Below, one piece after another: positions 57,944 to 64,000 of a DNA stretch of 64,000 nt. Numbering within the stretch: the stretch's first letter is position 1; each line of letters opens with the position of its first letter. The stretch is taken from contig JAKNDB010000068.1 in the NCBI GenBank assembly GCA_024305405.1, forward strand, positions 3,844,501 to 3,908,500, written 5' to 3'. The position numbers and the translations under genes are program-made. The notes under the pieces are model-generated. The model saw only the letters and a program-made list of their open reading frames with translations. It ran no database searches and was not told the DNA's origin. Source of the stretch: Dirofilaria immitis (taxonomy: Eukaryota > Nematoda > Chromadorea > Rhabditida > Onchocercidae).

Positions 57944-58624
57944 ATGGCATTGCAGTCTTCGTTTAGTAACACATTTCGACCATCATCTAGCGATGAATGG
58001 GCAGCAAGTAGAGCTCCAGCAACTGATCCAACGCCAGAATGGAAAAGAAAACTTGAAGAAGCTGCTGAAGCTGTTAATCGACAAGTTGCAGCTTCAGCAA
58101 ATAGTGATTGCGCTAGTCTTGAAGGTATTATATATCCTATCTTGTTTAGAAATGGATGAAAACGAAAGCGAAGATTGTCAGAGCTATGAGATCTGCGAAG
58201 TTTATGAAGAAGCAAGTCAAAATCTTTCGTGAATATTCACTAGTAATGTATATGCAGAATTTTGTATGTTCAGATGACCAAGGAAAAATAAATTACTTCA
58301 TAAACTACTACCTATATAAAATAGAGGAAATGTTATAAATTTTTTGTAGAAGATAGAGGGAAATGATGAAAGCTCTTTTAATTGTGAATTAAAGAAACAT
58401 TTAAAATCCAGTCACCCTTGTTATTTTTGTATTTTAGTCATTCTTATGACTTTAGAGTCATTGTGGAATGCATTTCGATCGACAAATGTATTTTTGTTAT
58501 CAGTCAGTAACTTTGAAGGCTCTAATATCAATCCTTATTTTTTATTGTTTTTACAGGAAACTGCAAGAAAAATACCAATGACGGTCCAACTTTTGGTAGC
58601 AAGAAGAGATCGCGATGGCATTAG
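57944..58624 (+). CDS. small acidic protein downstream of DDX42, possible C-terminal ULM-like motif
   Basis: Exons 57944-58124, 58150-58228 and 58557 onward. Exons 1-2 read MALQSSFSNTFRPSSSDEW, then PTPEWKRKLEEAAEAVNRQV (helical, coiled-coil-like) and a very acidic EMDENESEDCQSYE...EVYEEASQNLS. In exon 3 the sequence as written stops early (KLQEKYQ-stop, 58579-58581; 94 aa). With one A fewer in the run 58568-58572, or with an alternative donor in exon 2, it reads on through NTNDGPTFGSKKRSRWH to a stop at 58622-58624 (about 108 aa). KKRSRW is the form of a UHM-ligand motif as in SF1 and SF3B1, but the frame is not certain. I do not recognise the family. It starts 359 bases after the DDX42 stop on the same strand, so co-transcription is possible. 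Confidence 0.6.
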
Positions 58625-58670
58625 CATGTGAAACTTTATTAATTATTGTTTTTATATTTTGTACATTGAC

Positions 58671-58676
58671 AATAAA
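58671..58676 (+). terminator. candidate polyadenylation signal
   Basis: AATAAA starts 46 bases after the distal stop of the small acidic gene. Confidence 0.5.
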
Positions 58677-59721
58677 AATATGATTTTTGAATGTTGTAGA
58701 AGAAATGGAAAAATCTCATAATAAGTAACCTTTTATGATTGTACTGAATTTAGATCAGAATATTATAATTATGTCCTAATTTCTTTGAGTTGATTTTGTT
58801 GCGGTGAAGAAATGTAAAAGAAATGAAAACAAAAAAAACAATAAATAAAAATAAAATGCATATCTATGATGTATTATTTACGCGCAGTACGAATATTCAT
58901 TAATTTTCTATAATTTTGGAACCAGTAAATCTCATAGATTGGAGAAAAGTTTTCTCTTTCTCAGTTTTCAGCACATTCCTCTTCTCACTCTATTCCTTTT
59001 CGCCTTTTATTGTTTAAAATAATTTAATTAACATGATTAATGCGTTTTTTGCAATCCTAGCAAGCAAATAATATATTGATGAAGGAATTTCAGACTCAAT
59101 TAGTTTAATTTGATTTTTTTATTGTTTTATAGTTCTGAATAAACAAAGATCGATTTATTAAGCTCGTTTTTCATACTGTGATAGCGATGTTGGAAATAAT
59201 TGTTGGGGTTATACCGGATTCTTCTAGTCTATAATATATTTTTATGATCTAAAACATTAATATATATATCTTTTATAAAGAGAAATGGTAAAATATTCAT
59301 GAATCAACTTCTTTTTCCTGTATATCTCGTTGTGGATAGCTTTGACATGAAAGGATTCAATTCATTCCTACCGTAAATAAATAATTTTCGGAATGCTTCG
59401 CTTCATAAATTTACGTATCGGGAATTAAGCCTTAGTTTTTCTTACTAAGTTCCAAATCCGATTCTTGGCTATTTCATGATTTGTTCTTGTTCTGGCGCAT
59501 ATTCCTGTCGACTGTTTTTGATAAACTATTATCTAATTCTGATAAAACAATCCGGTGTTTTCAGTAATTTGGCATCTTGATTTAGAATTGCATTTTAATT
59601 TACCTGACAATTTTAAAGTAACGATTTTTTTATCTGAAATATACAAAATATATAATAAGGGTTCGAAGAGAAGTAAGGAAATGAGAAATGGCTGCTCAGA
59701 GTAATTAAATAAAAATTTAAT
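58677..59721. other. convergent intergenic region, no NBD exons seen
   Basis: About 1 kb between the small acidic gene and the stop of the ABC-like gene. I looked on the minus strand for Walker A, LSGGQ-like or Walker B coding exons that could continue the ABC gene and found no open stretch with such motifs. AT-rich and apparently non-coding. Confidence 0.6.
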
Positions 59722-62700
59722 TCAATATTCTAATCGAATAGTTCTTGAAATTGAAGCCGTATAATTTCTTGATAATTTATTTTGCATACAAGCAAATATT
59801 CGGTTTACTGCTCGCCATGATTTATAAAGTTTCCGGATAAGTTCTGGCAATTGTACAGCTTCTCGGCTTGCAGAAAATAATGTAATTACACTCCTAAAAA
59901 AACTTTATTACTTTCAACTTGAAGTTAAATTATCAATGAGCAATTAATCGACTTTATTACTTTCAACTTGAAGTTAAATTATCAATGAGCAATTAATCGA
60001 GACTTTTATCAAATTTTATTAACCTTAATGAAATATCCCATAATTAATCTATTAAAATAAATTTGAATGAAATATTTACACAAATGCTTGTGTTTGTTGT
60101 TTATATTTGTGATAACAAATAAATGCAGTCAATGCATAACAAATGGCCTTTAATGCAAATCCGAATGTTTGGATAATTGAAAAATTTATTGCTCGAAACA
60201 TTGAAGATTCATACGATTTCAATGGTTTAGTTTTCTTCTGAAAAAAAAATTAAATTTATTTATGCAAATTGACATATCTTTATATTTAATTCAAATAAGC
60301 TTATTGTATGCGTATAATCTTTATTGTTATAATTAATAAAAATATGATAAAAAATTTTTAATGTTCACACACACACTAAATAGAGAATCATTAACTGACC
60401 TGGATACGTTGATTGCTTGTACATTTACAACAATAATTAAATCCTTCGAATTCCATTTTCATTTGCACAGTAAGACATAAAATAATAAGAATAATTCCGA
60501 GCAAAGTTATCTGTCAATGAAGAATATTATTTACAATTTTTACAACCGAAATATAAGTAAAGGTAAAGAGAAAATATGTTGATAATAAGTTGAAGTTCAA
60601 ACTTACTTCCCAGCTATAAATAAAACCAAGAATGATATTTGTTATCATTGAACTTATACGGGTCAATAATTCTGATAAATATGGATGATAAAGCTGTAAC
60701 ATGCATATAGAAGATAATTATGTTAGAAAACAAAATATTCAAATTCTTGCAAAATTTCCCATTCATTATTATTTCTCTGTGAAATAGATAGTAATTTATC
60801 GAGAAAAAAAACGATTAAGATTAAAATAATGATATGAGATATATGAAAAAATTTTAAAGTACTAATCAAATTATTTTTGCATGGCTCATCTCCATATCAT
60901 AAAGAATATTAGGTTGTCTAATGTAACAAACATTTATTTCTACTTTTTTAACCTATATCACGACTTTCGTAGAATGTTAAAAATGTTCATTATCTCGGCT
61001 TCGTATAATCAATGTATAACAAACCAACCCATCCATTATAATAGATTAAGGATCGTTGATACCAAAATAAGCTTCTAACGGTTAATTCTGATATGTTTCT
61101 AGCAGTGGTTAATCAAGTAATATCAGCAGTTATCATTTCATTCTTCATTTTAGCTCTCCGATATTTTACTCATGTTGTTAGACTTTCTTCTGCTTATTTT
61201 GTTCAATGTATTCATATCAAATTAAAATCATCATCATTGATGCGTTACATTTAAAGATTTTATTATCAAATTTGAGATCACAATAAAGAAATGTATCATC
61301 CCAGAGCAAGAAGAAAATTTCTCTACAAGGACCATTGATTAGAATAGTTACAACCATTGATTAGAATAGTTACAAGGGACCATTCACTATCAAACATATT
61401 TGATCATTCTGTTTGTAATATTTCTGAGAGTAATTGCTGTCCGTACTGAATGATTTTAAATAATCATTTTCATTTTTCTAATTTATTTATTATTTATATT
61501 TCAAATAAAAGTTTTATCTTACCGATTTTGCTTCAGATGTTAGTGAAACATTTTCATCTACCAAAGTATTAATATTTAATTTACTAAATGATTCCTTATC
61601 AGCAATTTTTAACAAATGACGCGATAGAATGACACGAAATGACACAGCCATATGTTCCGATACCACAGCTGCTAATATAGTCTAAAAAGATTTCCTTTTC
61701 TTTCTAGATTAGTCCTAAATTTAATTTGATCCTTTATCGGTTAGATTTGATCCCATTTCCACATTATCTCTTTCTTTTGTTAAAGATGAAAGGCCAAAGA
61801 TTAATGCAGGTATATACAATATTAATTATAGTTTTATGAATAATATAATAATTAGAAAAAGTTAAAACATTTAAGTTTAATTTTATAGTTTCACTTAAAT
61901 TTATTTTATAAATTTATTTTATACTTTTTGTATCCATGAAGAACGATATTTCGAACTATTCGAATATTCTGTCCTTCCATCTTGTAGAATTGTTATTGCT
62001 ATTATCTCAGTTTTAAATTTATCTAAAATTCTGAAATGATAGATTCTGAAACAAAAGAAAACAGATGGATAAATACTAACTGATGCAATTCGTAAGATAA
62101 AGACCGCGAAACCAGTGGCAGATAATTGAATGGCGCAAAGTGTTAAAATATGAATATTTGGAGTATCATCGAGCATTGTTTTAAAAATCTGTCCCATGAG
62201 CATATTGTATACTGCATATTCAAATCCATAAATAATGGCCAAGATGAAACCAATAAGCTAAAATAATGATTTCATCATTTGGAATTTACAACTATTTTTC
62301 CCATCATTTTAATGAAGTTCATGGAACAATTGAAAGTTTATCGACTACCAGTTTATATTTGATATCTATGATATTTCTGATTTCAATATTTTAGTTTCTT
62401 GCTTCTAACATCCACAAAAGCCAATTGATGAAATGAAAATGAGTCAGATTAACAGAGTATTTTTTTCTAAAGCTGTTATTTTTCTCCGTGGATTCGTACA
62501 AGAAAATGAATCATGCATCAGGAGTATTCTTCAATCCAGGAATTCTGAATAGCAATTCGGTATATTTATGATTGTTATACGTAAATGACGTAAAACTTAA
62601 AAACGCGATGTATATGTAAACTTACAAGAAACAATTTATGGTTATGATAATTGCGTAAAACATTTCTGGTTCCATTTATGAATCGAATGATAGAATTTCC

Positions 62701-64000
62701 TCTTGGAGGAATCACTGGCATCTTGAATTCTGGGGCAGTGATTAGTGTTACGATTACTTCATCCGTCGAACAATGTCTGCTACCGTATTGTATTAACTTA
62801 AAAAACAAAACTCTGATGATTTTTGGAAAAAAATAATTTGAAAAAGTACGACCATTCCTTTAACCTGTTGAATATCTTGTCATCATTCGATCTTCAGAAT
62901 CCTTACCGTATATTGATAATCAAATTGCTGAAGACTTCTAATATACAATGCAGCATGGATAATTTTCTTGATGAAGTAGTAGTATGTGATAATAGTCGAA
63001 ATACTGCCAACAATGAGTGCCATTGATAATACAGTAATGAATATATCACCTTTCTTTATCATCGGATTCATATTAAGAAGATAACCTCCGTAACTATAAG
63101 AACATGATTAAATCTAATTGATTAGAAATTTTTTACTCAAATGTGAATTTTTGAATAAGACATTTTATAAAATTATAAATATTATGAGTAATGATTACTT
63201 GGAACTATAAATATTCCATCAATTTATTCAATTTTTAATCGAGTTACATGAATGAAATGAAAAAGAGTAGTATGAAAATCTAACAGCATCCCGCAACCGA
63301 TTATTGTAAAGATGGTAAATGAGAGGATTCCGGAATGGGAACTTTTCCAAACTTGATGTAAGATGGCATATCGAGTACAATTTCGCATTTCCGATGATAA
63401 TTTCATTAAACATTCATCATTTGCAAAGTTTGTTTTTAGTAGTAATAATTCTTTTCCATTTGAATCGTTTGGGAAATTTTGTTCGATAAAAGAATATTCG
63501 ATTTCTTCGAAAGCTATAAAATTTTGCATAAAACTGATCAATTATTGTTTTGAAATCTAATTACAGAATAATTTTCAAATATTACTTTAGTTTTCGTTAT
63601 CCATTCGTTATCGACTAAAAGCATAATATTGTGCAAGAAGTTAGATAAAATAATAATATCATTTGGAATTCATTCAGCGATACAGAAATAGATAATAGCG
63701 AAAGAATTAGCAAAGAATCTCAAAGTTTCTTTTATAAATAACAGATTGCTACTTTTAAAAAATTCAAAATTTTTCGTAAAATATTATATGTGCGACATTT
63801 ATCTATTAATTCGTTTTATATTTATTCCAAAAATTTTCAATGTTTACCGCTCTTGAAAGTATGCTCATTATTATAATCAATGATGCAATACTCGATACAA
63901 TCAATGATAAGTGAATTTCATGATAAAAACAAATAATTAATGATGATATGATAATTGCAACATTTCGACATTGCATCGTAAAAGTTTCCGGTCCCTTTTC
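59722..64000 (-). CDS. ABC-B/P-glycoprotein-like membrane protein lacking both nucleotide-binding domains (5'-partial)
   Basis: Exons in coding order: 64000-63848 (partial), 63513-63285, 63093-62907, 62796-62626, 62257-62081, 61681-61523, 60693-60607, 60510-60400, 60237-60080, 59893-59722; an undetected small exon before 63513 is possible. The first exons match the end of an ABC-B transmembrane bundle 1 (NVAIIISSLIICFYHEIHL, GGYLLNMNPMIKKGDIFITV, RSLQQFDYQYT). The next gives a linker of about 50 residues (EFKMPVIPPRGNSIIRFING). Then comes a complete bundle 2: LIGFILAIIYGFEYAVYNML, ALILRIA-type helices, VSFRVILSRHLLKI, RISSMITNIILGFIYSWEIT, VQMKM, INFSIIQTFGFALKAICYAL, VQLPELIRKLYKSWRAVNRI. 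The product ends at TIRLEY-stop, where NBD2 would begin. No Walker A, signature or Walker B motif occurs, and the intron in the NBD1 position is only about 110 bases. All listed phases agree from 63285 to the stop. It may be a pseudo-transporter or a partner subunit; function unknown. Confidence 0.75.
59902..59999 (+). repeat. 49-bp perfect tandem duplication in the last intron of the ABC-like gene
   Basis: Copies 59902-59950 and 59951-59999 are identical, a few bases from the last splice acceptor. The unit is unrelated to the minisatellite at 12983 although it has the same length. Confidence 0.97.
61331..61374 (+). repeat. 22-bp tandem duplication
   Basis: ACCATTGATTAGAATAGTT-type unit repeated twice with period 22 inside an intron of the ABC-like gene. 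Confidence 0.9.

Noticed and set aside
57933..58232. Alternative frame on the plus strand and a minus-strand ORF over the small acidic gene
   Set aside because: The phase-consistent three-exon model in the 57944 frame explains the region better; these are shadows.

Overview
The window is nuclear DNA from a nematode, most likely a spirurid and probably a filarial worm. It is strongly AT-rich. Genes are cut into many small exons by introns ending in TTTCAG or TTTTTAG. Two gene starts are preceded by acceptor-like sites of the kind used for spliced-leader trans-splicing. The best-conserved products are animal housekeeping proteins, and the order CRAMP1 - TRAP1 - Derlin looks like a gene neighbourhood of C. 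elegans chromosome III (from memory).

Layout, left to right. 222-3587 (+): mitochondrial S-adenosylmethionine carrier (SLC25A26-like). 3839-6423 (-): PI-PLC X-domain protein, tail to tail with it. 8833-10306 (-): secreted cysteine-rich protein. 14035-24263 (+): THOC2, the scaffold of the THO mRNA-export complex, in at least 34 exons. 24559-26877 (-): secreted PAN/apple-domain protein. 28942-31847 (-): drebrin-like actin-binding protein (ADF-H plus SH3). 33889-36419 (-): Derlin-2-type ERAD protein. 36873-42637 (-): TRAP1, mitochondrial HSP90. 44079-49768 (-): CRAMP1-like SANT protein. 51921-57584 (+): DDX42 DEAD-box helicase. 57944-58624 (+): small acidic protein close behind it. 59722-64000 (-, runs off the window): an ABC-B/P-glycoprotein-like membrane protein.

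Two results stand out. First, the ABC protein has two recognisable transmembrane bundles but no nucleotide-binding domain: a linker of about 50 residues replaces NBD1, and a stop codon falls where NBD2 should begin. All exon phases agree, with no frameshift across these exons. Second, almost every other gene carries one or more single-base indels, mostly in A/T runs, that break an otherwise well-conserved frame. Restoring one base each makes exon phases and lengths add up (THOC2 1476 aa, TRAP1 675 aa, CRAMP1 930 aa, DDX42 736 aa). I read these as consensus errors in the assembly, not pseudogenes, and anyone using the raw translations should know this.

Functionally the window mixes RNA processing and export (THOC2, DDX42), chromatin (CRAMP1), mitochondrial homeostasis (TRAP1, SAM carrier), ER quality control (Derlin), cytoskeleton (drebrin-like) and secreted or surface proteins typical of nematodes. 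The same-strand run CRAMP1-TRAP1-Derlin and the pair DDX42-small protein are candidates for co-transcription. Intergenic parts hold minisatellites, short tandem duplications and simple repeats; I see no rRNA, tRNA, CRISPR array or transposase gene.
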